From assembly GCA_963662155.1 (NCBI GenBank), contig OY759270.1, positions 7,661,461 through 7,725,460 of the forward strand: a stretch of 64,000 nt of DNA, in the 5' to 3' direction. This DNA comes from Lamellibrachia columna (taxonomy: Eukaryota > Annelida > Polychaeta > Sabellida > Siboglinidae). Both the position numbers and the translations under genes were made by a program. Shown piece by piece: positions 34,501 through 46,527 of this stretch. Within the stretch, counting starts at the first letter, position 1; each line of letters begins with the position of its first letter. A model generated the notes under the pieces. It did not search any database, was not told the origin of the DNA, and worked only from the letters and a program-made list of their open reading frames with translations.

Positions 34501-37500
34501 AACTGACGACGAAGGGAGAAGTAATAGCATGCCTCACGCTACTCACATGATGTTGACCCTGCTCATCATACAGTATCTAGAAAGACATACAAGAGACACG
34601 TGTACAGAGAGCAGTAGACAACCAAGGGACAGATGACACATAACACAGGCACTGAAACAAACATACACTGATGGCTTAGACGAGTCAACAGGGTTCAGTA
34701 CACAGGCAATGAAACAAACATACACTGATGGCTTAGACAAGTCAACAGGGTTCAGTACACAGGCACTGAAACAAACATACACTGATGGCTTAGACAAGTC
34801 AACAGGGTTCAGTACACAGGCAATGAAACAAACATACACTGATGGCTTAGACAAGTCAACATGGTTCAGTACACAGGCACTGAAACAAACATACACTGAT
34901 GGCTTAGACAAGTCAACAGGGTTCAGTACACAGGCAATGAAACAAACATACACTGATGGCTTAGACAAGTCAACAGGGTTCAGTACACAGGCACTGAAAC
35001 AAACATACACTGATGGCTTAGACAAGTCAACAGGGTTCAGTACACAGGCAATGAAACAAACATACAATGATGGCTTAGACAAGTCAACAGGGTTCAGTAC
35101 ACAGGCACTGAAACAAACATACACTGATGGCTTAGACAAGTCAACAGGGTTCAGTACACAGGCACTGAAACAAACATACACTGATGGCTTAGACAAGTCA
35201 ACAGGGTTCAGTACACAGGCAATGAAACAAACATACACTGATGGCTTAGACAAGTCAACATGGTTCAGTACACAGGCACTGAAACAAACATACACTGATG
35301 GCTTAGACAAGTCAACAGGGTTCAGTACACAGGCAATGAAACAAACATACACTGATGGCTTAGACAAGTCAACAGGGTTCAGTACACAGGCACTAAAACA
35401 AACATACATTGATGGCTTAGACGAGTCAACAGGGTTCAGTACACAGGCACTGACACAAACATACACTGATGGCTTAGACGAGTCAACAGGGTTCAATACA
35501 CAGGCACTGAAACAAACATACACTGATGGCTTAGACAAGTCAACAGGGTTCAATACACAGGCACTGAAACAAACATACACTGATGGCTTAGACAAGTCAA
35601 CAGGGTTCAGTACACAGGCACTGAAACAAACATACATTGATGGCTTAGACGAGTCAACAGGGTTCAATACACAGGCACTGAAACAAACATACACTGATGG
35701 CTTAGACAAGTCAACAGGGTTCAGTACACAGGCACTGACACAAACATACACTGATGGCTTAGACGAGTCAACAGGGTTCAATACACAGGCACTGAAACAA
35801 ACATACACTGATGGCTTAGACAAGTCAACAGGGTTCAATACACAGGCACTGAAACAAACATACACTGATGGCTTAGACAAGTCAACAGGGTTCAGTACAC
35901 AGGCACTGAAACAAACATACATTGATGGCTTAGACGAGTCAACAGGGTTCAATACACAGGCACTGAAACAAACATACACTGATGGCTTAGACAAGTCAAC
36001 AGGGTTCAGTACACAGGCACTGACACAAACATACACTGATGGCTTAGACGAGTCAACAGGGTTCAATACACAGGCACTGAAACAAACATACACTGATGGC
36101 TTAGACAAGTCAACAGGGTTCAATACACAGGCACTGAAACAAACATACACTGATGGCTTAGACAAGTCAACAGGGTTCAGTACACAGGCACTGACACAAA
36201 CATACACTGATGGCTTAGACAAGTCAACAGGGTTGAGTACACAGGCACTGAAACAAACATACACTGATGGCTTAGACAAGTCAACAGGGTTCAGTACACA
36301 GGCACTGACACAAACATACACTGATGGCTTAGACAAGTCAACAGGGTTGAGTACACAGGCACTGAAACAAACATACACTGATGGCTTAGACAAGTCAACA
36401 GGGTTCAGTACACAGGCACTGACACAAACATACAATGATGGCTTAGACAAGTCAACAGGGTTCAGTACACAGGCACTGACACAAACATACACTGATGGCT
36501 TAGACAAGTCAACAGGGTTCAGTACACAGGCACTGACACAAGCATACACTGATGGCTTAGACAAGTCAACAGGGTTCAGTACACAGGCACTGAAACAAAC
36601 ATACACTGATGGCTTAGACAAGTCAACAGGGTTCAGTACACAGGCACTGACACAAACATACACTGATGGCTTAGACAAGTCAACAGGGTTCAGTACACAG
36701 GCACTGACACAAACATACACTGATGGCTTAGACGAGTCAACAGGGTTCAGTACACAGGCACTGAAACAAACATACACTGATGGCTTAGACGAGTCAACAG
36801 GGTTCAGTACACAGGCACTGACACAAACATACACTGATGGCTTAGACAAGTCAACAGGGTTCAGTACACAGGCACTGAAACAAACATACACTGATGGCTT
36901 AGACAAGTCAACAGGGTTCAGTACACAGGCACTGAAACAAACATACACTGATGGCTTAGACAAGTCAACAGGGTTCAGTACACAGGCACTGAAACAAACA
37001 TACACTGGTGGCTTAGACAAGTCAACAGGGTTCAGTGAAACAAACATACACTGATGGCTTAGACGAGTCAACATGGTTCAGTACACAGGCACTGAAACAA
37101 ACATACACTGATGGCTTAGACAAGTCAACAGGGTTCAGTACACAGGCAATGAAACAAACATACACTGATGGCTTAGACGAGTCAACAGGGTTCAGTACAC
37201 AGGCAATGAAACAAACATACACTGATGGCTTAGACGAGTCAACAGGGTTCAGTACACAGGCAATGAAACAAACATACACTGGTGGCTTAGACGAGTCAAC
37301 ATGGTTCAGTACACAGGCAATGAAACAAACATACACTGGTGGCTTAGACAAGTCAACATGGTTCAGTACACAGGCACTGAAACAAACATACACTGATGGC
37401 TTAGACAAGTCAACAGGGTTCAGTACACAGGCAATGAAACAAACATACACTGATGGCTTAGACAAGTCAACAGGGTTCAGTACACAGGCAATGAAACAAA

Positions 37501-40500
37501 CATACACTGATGGCTTAGACGAGTCAACAGGGTTCAGTACACAGGCACTGAAACAAACATACACTGATGGCTTAGACGAGTCAACATGGTTCAGTACACA
37601 GGCAATGAAACAAACATACACTGATGGCTTAGACGAGTCAACAGGGTTCAGTACACAGGCAATGAAACAAACATACACTGGTGGCTTAGACGAGTCAACA
37701 GGGTTCAGTACACAGGCACTGAAACAAACATACACTGGTGGCTTAGACGAGTCAACAGGGTTCAGTACACAGGCAATGAAACAAACATACACTGGTGGCT
37801 TAGACGAGTCAACAGGGTTCAGTACACAGGCAATGAAACAAACATACACTGGTGGCTTAGACGAGTCAACATGGTTCAGTACACAGGCACTGAAACAAAC
37901 ATACACTGGTGGCTTAGACGAGTCAACATGGTTCAGTACACAGGCACTGAAACAAACATACACTGGTGGCTTAGACGAGTCAACATGGTTCAGTACACAG
38001 GCACTGAAACAAACATACACTGGTGGCTTAGACGAGTCAACAGGGTTCAGTACACAGGCAATGAAACAAACATACACTGATGGCTTAGACAAGTCAACAG
38101 GGTTCAGTACACAGGCAATGAAACAAACATACACTGATGGCTTAGACAAGTCAACAGGGTTCAGTACACAGGCACTGAAACAAACATACACTGATGGCTT
38201 AAACAAGTCAACAGGGTTCAGTACACAGGCACTGAAACAAACATACACTGATGGCTTAGACAAGTCAACATGGTTCAGTACACAGGCACTGAAACAAACA
38301 TACACTGATGGCTTAGACGAGTCAACATGGTTCAGTACACAGGCACAGAAACAAACATACATTGATGGCTTAGACGAGTCAACAGGGTTCAGTACACAGG
38401 CACTGAAACAAACATACACTGATGGCTTAGACAAGTCAACAGGGTTCAGTACACAGGCAATGAAACAAACATACACTGGTGGCTTAGACGAGTCAACATG
38501 GTTCAGTACACAGGCACTGAAACAAACATACACTGGTGGCTTAGACGAGTCACCAGGGTTCAGTACACAGGCACTGAAACAAACATACACTGGTGGCTTA
38601 GACGAGTCAACAGGGTTCAGTACACAGGCACTGAAACAAACATACACTGGTGGCTTAAACGAGTCAACAGGGTTCAGTACACAGGCACTGAAACAAACAT
38701 ACACTGGTGGCTTAGACGAGTCAACAGGGTTCAGTACACAGGCACTGAAGCAAACATACACTGATGGCTTAGACAAGTCAACAGGGTTCAGTACACAGGC
38801 ACTGAAACAAACATACACTGATGGCTTAGACAAGTCAACAGGGTTCAGTACAGAGGCACTGAAACAAACATACACTGATGGCTTAGACAAGTCAACAGGG
38901 TTCAGTACACAGGCACTCTGTTGGCAGCCATCGACACAAACAACAAACCTTTTCAGTCCTAGAACTTGCCATTAATGCTACCAATAGTACTTCTGCTGCC
39001 AGTACTGTTACAGTTAAGAATACTACCACTACAAGCGAACATGCTTAGAAAAAAGCTAGCTGTACAACTCTGTCAGCAAAAGTTGTAAAGGCAGTCTTTT
39101 TCTACTGGCTTCTCTCATTTACTATCGTCCAAGCAAGCACAGTTAAGGCATTTTCTTACGAGTAGCTTCAAACAATAGCTTACCTTGAGTGGATGAAATA
39201 TTAGTTTCCAGAGCCTTACATTTAAATCTGTACCTTGCATTAAAGTTTTAGACGCAATGGGAGATTAAAGGGATTAATGTTATTAACAATAATCCAACAC
39301 AAAGTTATTTTTTATACTGTAATCAGTTAATGGTAAACCATGAGCATAGACAATACAACCGGGCTTTGCAATTTTACACTGACAACTGATTTGGCCATAA
39401 CATGCAACTAATTTTACACTGACAACTGATTTGGCCATACAACTAATCTGTAAATTCTCCCATGGACAGAATTCTGATAGGGTAGTTTTTAGCAAGGCTC
39501 TGACATTTCCAGTGGGAAAGTACTTTAATCTTGTGATGATGATGGCTGCAATATCGTTGTTCACATAAAATTGGATAGCTTATAATAAGTTATTAAAAGC
39601 ATAATTAAGTTTCAGAGATATCCAAATTGCATCACATCAATGTAAAACCGTAAAACAGCATACCGCAGTAATAAGCTCGCTAGATTTTATCCATCGCAAC
39701 AAGGCAAAAATCGTCTCAAACAACTTTATAATTACAGTATCCCAGCAGAGAAAAAGTGGTAAATCAATCAAGAATGATTATTTAGAAAATGTTGTAGCTA
39801 AGATTTTTGCAGCGTTATTTGTATAAATTCTTATAGTAATTTGTTCGAGAATACAGACCTGTCCTATAAACTAAGGGTTCAATCCCAGCTTTTGTTGAAT
39901 TGATTAGTTAGGCCTATCATGGATTGTAACAATATTAAGGGAAACATTTATTTATACAGTGTTTCATATCACTGATAGCTTGTACACCCTCTATGTCTTT
40001 AGTTTGTACACACAGTGTCTTTGACGAACGCTCAATCGCAAATTAGCATTAGATGCAGTGATTTGCCTAGGGTTTCAAAAGGGCATGGGGCCGGGTCTGA
40101 AAAAGGGCACATTCGTGCGCACGAGAATATTTTGAGGGCAAGTGGACAGAATTACCAATTAAAATTGAGCATACCTTAACTTATTTTTTCATGGCATGGT
40201 TTTGTAGGAATACTGTACCACTGGCAACATGGGTTTTTTTCTTTCTTCTATGTATAGCCTATGTCGGCTAAACATAAACTTAGGCGAAACATGTATTATC
40301 AACCCTCAAAATAAACCCTACCAAGAAACACTGGCAACACGTTTGTTTCCTCCAATGTTGAATCATTTCATGAGAATCACTGTTAATAGTCCTAGGTTTC
40401 TCACAGAATACATACTGTAAACCTTTTTATTCGGAATACGCACTAGTGCGTAGTTCACTGTATGCACTCATTGTTGTATTCATCTGTTGTGATTTTCCGT

Positions 40501-42898
40501 TTTATGGCAGTCACATGATATATCACGTGATAACCACGAGGCATGGCTAGCTTCGTGTAATTTATCTTGTAATTTTAATTAAATTTCAACACATATTCTT
40601 CAAGTTTTTTCAAATACACCTTTAGTGCGTACTTTAAAATGGCCGGTGCCAGTGGATCGAACACATTTTGATACTGGCACCCAGGCAGGGCAAGGCGCTA
40701 TGAATCCAGTCACCGGGCAGGCCAGCATTATGATTGGGGGGGGGGGCATGGTGCAGTGCCAACCCAAAAACGCCTAGGCAAATCACTGAGATGGATCCAT
40801 CACAGTAAGTTTAACATATTATACAATGTACTGTGTATGGAATTACCGGACTAAACATTCCATCTTCATAACAAACAAATGTACCCTGACAGGAAGTCTG
40901 CTGTGATTTGAAATTCATGACTGTTACTCTGGAAATACAGTCAATATTTCATAGTATTTCATGTGGAGAAAATTAAGAAAGTACTGACACATAAGCCAAC
41001 CTCATAAGAAAATCAATCAGAAAAGAGTGATGAAGGAAGGGGAAAAGGAGGGAGAGGAAGGAATAAGCTTTGAGTCAAGGGATCTCCAGTTGTGGGGGTA
41101 CCTGCTACTTGTACTACTAATTAAATGACTGGTAGCATATGGCCATTTACAACGCAGATGTTTGTCACTCGTGGGTATCTGTTTTGCACACAGCAGCTTT
41201 TCACTAAACAAAACAGTTCTCTACAGTCTCTACCACAGGTGGCAGACATTAGGTCTTATTCGAAAGGGTGTCACCTGGCTTTCACCTGGAGAAAAATTAC
41301 AAGACAAGTGGATTAATTCTACAACCACCACCATCTCACAACATCTACTATCATGACAACTACTAAAACAACTACAACAATATCCTTCTGTTTGAGAAAC
41401 ACCTGTATATAATACATATATACATTAACAGGGACTAATGAGCCGACATGCACAATGTATGAATGCATCACATTTACCCTATTTTTGCGCCTCTGTTTCA
41501 ACTCCTTCTTCTGCAGTTCTGTGTCCTTCTGCATCTCGTGGCACCACAGCTCAAAGAAATACGTAGGATCCGTGTAGAACTTCATGCTGTCCTTGCCATC
41601 CTCCCTGCAAAGTGACCACAGTGCAAACTACCAATACTAGTACAAGTAGTCTACACAGACAATATGTAATATTTCTATACATGCTACTGGCTTAATACCA
41701 CATTTATCTTGAAACCAAGCCAATTATTTTGACTAAATATCAATGTTTCAAAAATCAATCCACCATCTTTCTCCTGATTAAATGACAAAGTTGCGTGCTG
41801 ATAAACAGATGGCATTGTAAAAATCTTTTTAAATGTTATGTCACATTCTCTGTCCCGCATTTATGAAAGTTGACAAATTCTGTTGTGCTGAAACATCAGA
41901 GTGATACTAGAAACATGTAGGTAATTGCATGCGAGGATAAGCATTTCAAATGACATAGCCATCCTATTAAAAATGTCTTTGATTAAATGAAGTCCACATC
42001 CGACTGTTGCTGACCAAAATTGGGCGATTATGTGAGTAGTAAACATCACTATTTGCCCAACTGACATGTTTTCGTAGCCATACCTGTAGAGTGTATTCAG
42101 CAAGACAGTGCTGTAGTATGTAGTCATACCTGTAGGGGTTGAGTTTAACCAGTGCTGGTGGCATGTCACACTGTGTGTAAGCCTCGGCTATAGCATGTGG
42201 CCTGGTGTCCAGTGTAATGATCTGCTGGTCTTTGATGACAGAGCTCTTGAATGGCTTACGCATATTGATGTCTTGCAAGGAGACTACAACACCAAGTGAC
42301 TTATCACTGTAATGTAGTTGATGTCTTGCAACAGCAATACAACATCATATCATTGTCATATGGCAATCACACTGATATCTTACAATGACAAACCAACTGT
42401 ATCATTGTAATCAAATCACTGTATCGTAATCGTATGTGTAGACCTAATCTGCATCATTTTTGGCAACCACAAAAAGTTGCGGCCCAACCTGCAGAATTCT
42501 ATCTATCTGAGGAAGAATCTTATTTATAAACAAAAAGCAGTTCAATACTCGAAAATTTTGTAATACCGTCGATCCAACAATAACAAACACATCCGTTTCC
42601 GAATTAAATTATGTAATTTAAGTCGCCTACCTTCTTCAACCGTTGAGTCGAGTTGTGTGACCTTGACCTTCAGTCTGTCAACACGGTGTTGCAGTTGTGA
42701 AGTGCGCTGTAAGAAAAAGTTTGTCTCCTGAAAGATCTCACCAAACATGTCCTCTGCATGCTTGCTGAGACTACTCAGCTGTCGGATGATGTTGGCAAGA
42801 GTGGTGTTTGTGACACACTCAAGCTCATTGTTGATGCCCGGTGGAACACGGTTGCGACACAGATCAACCGGCTCCACATTTCTTTTTATTAGTGGCAT
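28346..42898 (-). CDS. WASF: WAVE/SCAR protein (WASF family), activator of Arp2/3 (5 coding exons, complete)
   Basis: WAVE proteins join the WAVE regulatory complex downstream of Rac and activate Arp2/3-driven actin branching at the cell front. In transcript order the coding exons are 42898-42631, 42283-42130, 41604-41478, 30437-29372 and 28530-28346. They total 1800 nt in one frame and encode 599 aa (human WASF1-3 are about 500-560). The SCAR homology domain is residues 1-170 ([54 protein letters not shown]), followed by a basic region (184-205) and a long Pro-rich region (about 290-500). The VCA end has WH2 [16 protein letters not shown] (about 528-545), a central helix ([14 protein letters not shown]) and an acidic tail with Trp at 595. 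The ATG at 42898 gives the conserved family N-terminus. An AG acceptor six bases upstream shows at least one 5' non-coding exon further up. Confidence 0.97.
29372..30437 (-). CDS. WASF: WASF coding exon 4 (basic, proline-rich and WH2 regions)
   Basis: Residues 184-539 in one 1066-nt exon. It starts [19 protein letters not shown] (basic), passes through Pro-rich runs such as [14 protein letters not shown] and [14 protein letters not shown] (profilin/SH3 ligands in the family), and ends with the WH2 helix CDLLNAIRD. Acceptor TTTTGCAG, donor GATG|GTTAGT. Confidence 0.97.
30570..30680. repeat. AT-rich microsatellite cluster
   Basis: Several (TA)n runs broken by short spacers just upstream, in transcript sense, of WASF exon 4. 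Confidence 0.85.
31555..32720 (-). pseudogene. LINE fragment with broken reverse transcriptase (minus strand)
   Basis: Frames on the minus strand carry [11 protein letters not shown] (RT motif A), GAPQGC and FSDDTT (degenerate FADD box), and further on [28 protein letters not shown] and NNSFYPQAL, the typical C-terminal region of L2/Rex1-like LINEs. Frameshifts separate the pieces. The low-coordinate end (TTGGTAATAAAACG, TCTTATCTTA) looks like the element's 3' tail. Defective. Confidence 0.8.
32855..32912. repeat. (TA)n microsatellite
   Basis: Two alternating AT runs separated by a short spacer in WASF intron 3. Confidence 0.9.
33096..33290. mobile_element. Short foldback MITE
   Basis: The left arm AAGCGACGAACACACCTGTT and the right arm (reverse complement AACGCGATGAACACACCTGT) are inverted repeats. 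Pairing continues inward (TTTTAACACAG against CTGTGTTAAAA), giving a hairpin of about 190 bp. TTAA-like bases sit at the left edge. Confidence 0.7.
34643..38926. repeat. 4.3-kb minisatellite of a 57-bp unit (about 75 copies)
   Basis: The unit is ACTGAAACAAACATACACTG, ATGGCTTAGACAAGTCAACA, GGGTTCAGTACACAGGC. Because 57 is divisible by 3 and the unit lacks stops in one frame on each strand, very long frames appear on both (19-residue periods [19 protein letters not shown] on plus, [19 protein letters not shown] on minus). Almost every variant (AAG/GAG, GGG/TGG, CTG/ATG, AAA/ACA, GAT/GGT, AGT/AAT) changes an amino acid in both frames, and an 11-bp deletion near 37030 shifts them. This is what neutral tandem DNA does, so I do not call a protein. 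It lies in WASF intron 3. Confidence 0.95.
40056..40788. mobile_element. hAT-like non-autonomous transposon with 5-bp target duplication
   Basis: Ends CAGTGATTTGCCTAGG and CCTAGGCAAATCACTG are exact 16-bp inverted repeats. AGATG flanks both sides (40051-40055, 40789-40793). 733 bp with an internal G-run near 40.73 kb and no transposase frame. Confidence 0.88.
41478..41604 (-). CDS. WASF: WASF coding exon 3 (end of SHD, start of basic region)
   Basis: Residues 141-183: [20 protein letters not shown] then [14 protein letters not shown]. Acceptor TTTGCAG, donor AGG|GTAAAT. It is followed by an 11-kb intron. Confidence 0.97.
42130..42283 (-). CDS. WASF: WASF coding exon 2 (SCAR homology domain)
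   Basis: Residues 90-141: [20 protein letters not shown] then [12 protein letters not shown]. This matches SLQDITMRKAFRSS...QDQQ of human WASF1. Acceptor GTTGTAG, donor ACAG|GTATGA. Confidence 0.97.
42631..42898 (-). CDS. WASF: WASF coding exon 1 (SCAR homology domain start)
   Basis: Residues 1-90: [34 protein letters not shown], then a coiled-coil-like [16 protein letters not shown]. The exon itself starts at 42904 after TTTTAG, so six bases are 5' UTR. Donor GAAG|GTAGGC. Confidence 0.96.
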
Positions 42899-43499
42899 CG
42901 TCACCTAAAATAAAACCGAAAACGACATGAATCATTGGTGATTATTATATTAAAATGTTGGTCATTAGAATATATCGGTATAAACAGCAGTATACAATGT
43001 TGGCAACACCAAAAGCAGCAGAAACAATCAGAAACTACCATTTACCTATAATAAACACCAGAAAAAGATCATTATTATCAAGAAATTGTAATTAGGACTA
43101 ATTCCACGTCCGTCTTTGTCAATATAAATGATACCTGGGATAATTCTTGAAAATGCTGGCATTTGACCAAATTGGCTTATAATTAAATAGAGTGCTACCA
43201 CTAGCACAGTGATCTAATTTGATGTCACTGATTATATCTTGTCATAACGATCCTACTTCAGATCGGCTGATTTGTTTAGATTGGGGTAATTTGGATGGTT
43301 TATGGATAGTTCTTCTCTTCTTCTTCCGAGTACGAGTCAACCCTCTCTTCAAGGCTTAGACTCGGTGTGTATGCACACGTGTTAAAGTGCTGTAAGAGAA
43401 AGTAATAAAATATTTGGAAGAAAGAGAAAAGATGATAGTGTGCGTGTAGAACTGCAATTTGAGGAGAAAAAGTTGATAGCGTGAAAATTGCAATATCAA

Positions 43500-43829
43500 T
43501 TAATGTTGCAAGCTGGGGATCTTCTGTCTAAAAATTTCCAAACTTGGTGCTGTAGATGTGTTGGCTGCCGGGTTATTCCAATTGGCTATTGTATGGGGTA
43601 GAAAGCTATACTGGATGAATTGCTTAGTAATTATGGAGAGTTGAAAAGCTTCAGAATGCGTGTGTCGGGAGGGTCTCACCAGGGGTATAAGTTGGGGGAA
43701 GAGGTCCAGGGCAACTATGCCATGTAATGTCTTATTAAACATGACAAGGCGGATGTCGGTTCTCGTTTGTGTCACATATGTAACAGATGTTGTCTCAAAA
43801 TGTGAGCGATATGCCACAAAACGCTTATG
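43500..43829 (-). pseudogene. LINE fragment (CR1/jockey-like C-terminus), split by a transposon
   Basis: The minus-strand frame reads TDIRLVMFNKTLHGIVALDL, SEAFQLSIITKQFIQYSFLP, HTIANWNNPA and TAPSLEIFRQKIPSL, the end of a non-LTR retrotransposon polyprotein. Its upstream side stops at the hAT-like element at 43830. The frame can be followed a few residues (KYVTNHK) beyond 45236, consistent with insertion into an existing LINE copy. Confidence 0.75.
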
Positions 43830-45236
43830 CAGGGCACGAAATAAGCGGTATCGCATCGCATTTTGCGATGCATATATTGCGGTTTGCTAGTCAACTGCAT
43901 TTTTGTATCGCAAACTTTGCAATGCAATATTCATGAATAATTTTGTTTTAATCAAGCAATTTTGTTTGTAGCATCATAGGCACGGGTGCCGCCATGTTTC
44001 TCACGCGATTTTCTCGCACGAAATGGAAATGCGATTTTACCAATGCATAGTCCCCTAGCGCAATACTTGCTAGAGGGGTTACATCAATTCGTTTGCACGT
44101 GTGTGGCAGCATTCAGAGTTGTTTCGAAGTGCAGGCTTAGAGATTCTGTTAGCCTATAAAATATTCTGGTACCGAGTACCGGCAACAGATTTTTTCCGGT
44201 ACGAGGCAAACATCTACCGGTACCCAGTCTTTCCGGAAACAGAACGACGCTACTAACGCACACAAAACACCTGCAATGGTGTCTGCGAGTTCAAAACGTA
44301 GTGTCCCATATATGTTGTACACCAGTCGAAATCACAGGCGTTTGCAGTCGTATCAATAAATTTTACGATGATCAGTGCTCCTGATTAAGCATCACGGTAA
44401 CTGCCGCCGGAGTCTGTGTAATCTGTTGCGAAATCTACGGGTGCTCACTACAACTGTTTACCGTAGAATCCAATCACAGCCCAACTTGTTTATATGGTAA
44501 TTATCATCTAGCCAGTAGGGGTAGTGGCATGAAAGGCGGGAAAACATAGGGATAACCCCAGCACTTGTTGGGTTGACACCACAAATAAACAAATGGCTGC
44601 AATCGTTCATGACGTATAGACTAGCTATAGTGGCAGAGCGGGAGACAACTTGGTCTTTAAAAAATCGTGTTTTCTGGTGCGCATTTTTAATATTCCATGT
44701 AACATTTTAACATATGTTGCCACTGGATGTGTTTTCTGAAGAAAAAAAGTATAAATTATTATTCTATTTGTAATAAAGATGCCAACCCTCCCAATTTCGG
44801 CGGGAGGCTCCCTATTTCACGTTCAACTCCCGATATGCGATTTTATGGCGTCAAAACCTCCCGATAACAACGCCTTTTCCACATATAAAATCCCATTAAT
44901 TAAAAAAGCATCGCAAAGTAGGTTTATGTCACCACCAACTGAGTGTATTGCTATAGTTAATATTAGTGCCTCGGAACAGCGCGCTGTCTCAATTCCCAAA
45001 CTATTTGCATTACGGTCGTTGTCAACATTATAACCACATCAAAACCAAGGCATCATCGACCACACGAATGGATGTATACAAGTGCAAAATCATGACATGG
45101 TGTTGTTTTCATAACTCCCCAAATCACAAGTAATCTGCTATACAAAAATGCTATGCAAAATTCGTGTTTGCTATGCAAAACTCTTTTTGCATAGCAACAA
45201 TTGCTATGCAATTTTTTAGATTTATTTTGTGCCCTG
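43830..45236. mobile_element. hAT-like non-autonomous transposon with 5-bp target duplication
   Basis: The left end CAGGGCACGAAATAA and the reverse complement of the right end (CAGGGCACAAAATAA) match at 14 of 15 bases. TTATG occurs on both sides (43825-43829, 45237-45241). Inside are (GC)ATTTTGC and GCTATGCAA motifs in inverted orientation and fragments such as GGTACCGAGTACCGG (near 44.17 kb) and CCAACCCTCCCAATTTCGGC (44.78 kb) that look like further repeat debris. No transposase frame. Confidence 0.8.
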
Positions 45237-45589
45237 TTATGGTTTGTTACATATTTTAAAAAAACATGGAAAGATTCTGGAAATAACTTATGTTAAAGCG
45301 ACATTTGAAAGATGCTTGGATTATTGTGCACTGCAAATGTGTCACGGAACTGAACGAAACAGTGTACCGTATTTTTACTTTGATAATTGGCAGAGTCCTT
45401 GCGTCCGAATTTTGATGTCAATGGTAGTTTAGAGATGCGATAACCAGCTATGTGAGTCCACAACAGTTTTTTTCCATTTCTCTGTGTCGGATATTTTACT
45501 TTTCCTGGGCCTGGCATATACACCAGGAAGAAAGGACAAATGACTTTTAGCGTATCTTCCGAAAGCCACAGGCAATGTTGAGTAAACGA

Positions 45590-45690
45590 AATTGTCCAAG
45601 TGTCTAAACGGCAGTCCCCTCGACCGAAAGTCCGATGCTCTATCAGACAACCACCGCGCCCCGCCTTCGTAGAAAAGGATCCCCAACACT
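45590..45690 (-). repeat. tRNA-derived SINE-like fragment (candidate)
   Basis: On the minus strand GGCGCGGTGGTTGTCTGATA, then GAGCATCGGACTTTCGGTCG, has an A-box-like and anticodon-arm-like layout. It is related to the repeat at 928-1100. No clear B box follows. Confidence 0.35.
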
Positions 45691-45949
45691 GATGCAGACA
45701 CTTGCGCTTTTGGAGCAGTTCTCTTGACGTGTACCTAATTAAATATGGTGTGTGTATGGCTCGTAATTAAAATAAAAAAGTCATTAAACTTAAATACTAT
45801 TGACTGGAATGTATGCAGGATGTGTACCCGGACGTCCGAACTGTCATCTGGGGCTGGACCACTTTCAACTTTGACACCTAAATTATCCACATAGGATGAC
45901 CGGCCAAGAGTTAATCTCGCATTAACATGATAGCATACAAATGACAGTG

Positions 45950-46347
45950 CATAAAAATAATACTTACTATATATTATGACTATTTAAGTAACGCACAGCG
46001 AGCATGCTAGCATTTCACCCATGATAATGCGCCCGGGTTATCCAAAACGGACAGGTTTCTTAACAAAATGGCGCTAAAGGTTCTCGTAGAATCTCGCCCG
46101 CCTTCGTGAACTCGCCGAGAATAGAGAGCAACAAACGGTGGCGCCACATCACGGTGCCTGAAAAAAATATATATATTTAAAAACCGAATAAGATAGTTGT
46201 TTCGTTAACAACACACAACAATATATTTGGCCTCTATTTTAACTATAAGCTATGGATAACATGGCTGAGAATGAATACTCTTGTAGGTGATCTGGTCAAT
46301 GCCAATAAAATTCGAGCAAACATTTACTGCTGAATGACAAAACAATC
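45950..46347. promoter_or_regulatory. Candidate bidirectional promoter for WASF and CDC40
   Basis: Head-to-head genes flank this stretch, which holds CGCCCGGG, AAAATGGCGCTAAAGG and GAATCTCGCCCGCCTTCG in otherwise AT-rich DNA. A CpG-rich, TATA-poor segment at this place is what a shared housekeeping promoter looks like. This is inference from position and composition only. Confidence 0.4.
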
Positions 46348-46527
46348 ATGGCGGGAATCGCGGCACTTGCGGAATACGGGAGTGAAAATTCAAGCAGTTC
46401 AGACGCAGAGTCTGATGAGCCGTCTGAAGAGTCATGTCTACACCTGAAACCGTTAGATCAGGGAAAGACTCTAGCTTTATTGCAGGCTGAGTCAAGAATA
46501 ATAGCAGCTCCGACAGTAGCAACAAAG
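46348..46527 (+). CDS. CDC40: CDC40 exon 1
   Basis: Residues 1-60: [20 protein letters not shown], an acidic Ser-rich stretch, then [16 protein letters not shown] and ending VATK. The ATG gives the conserved IAALA-YGS start of the family. The donor AAG|GTTCGA is weaker than the others, but the frame and the family VATKED sequence fix it. Confidence 0.88.

Larger units (their letters stand above)
30438..41477 (-). other. WASF: WASF intron 3 (11 kb), repeat-rich
   Basis: A GT-AG intron of 11,040 bp. It contains AT microsatellites (30.57-30.68, 32.86-32.91 kb), a LINE fragment, a small MITE, the 57-bp minisatellite array and a CAGTGATTTG-ended transposon. I found no further exon of WASF or of a nested gene. 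Confidence 0.7.
42905..46347. other. Divergent WASF-CDC40 interval (WASF 5' intron plus promoter region)
   Basis: Between the WASF coding start and the CDC40 ATG lie a WASF 5' UTR intron (its acceptor is at 42905-42906), a LINE fragment at 43.5-43.8 kb, an inserted transposon at 43.8-45.2 kb and a more CpG-rich segment near 45.9-46.35 kb. I could not place the WASF 5' non-coding exon. Confidence 0.5.

Noticed and set aside
34709..38975. Long open frames of 19-residue repeats on both strands (up to 843 aa)
   Set aside because: They follow from a 57-bp unit that is a multiple of 3 and has no stop. Changes are nearly all non-synonymous in both frames, and the array lies inside a WASF intron.
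44779..45033. 84-residue frame starting MPTLPISAGGS
   Set aside because: It lies within the hAT-like element at 43830-45236. The nucleotide motif CCAACCCTCCCAATTTCGGC looks like repeat debris, not a gene.
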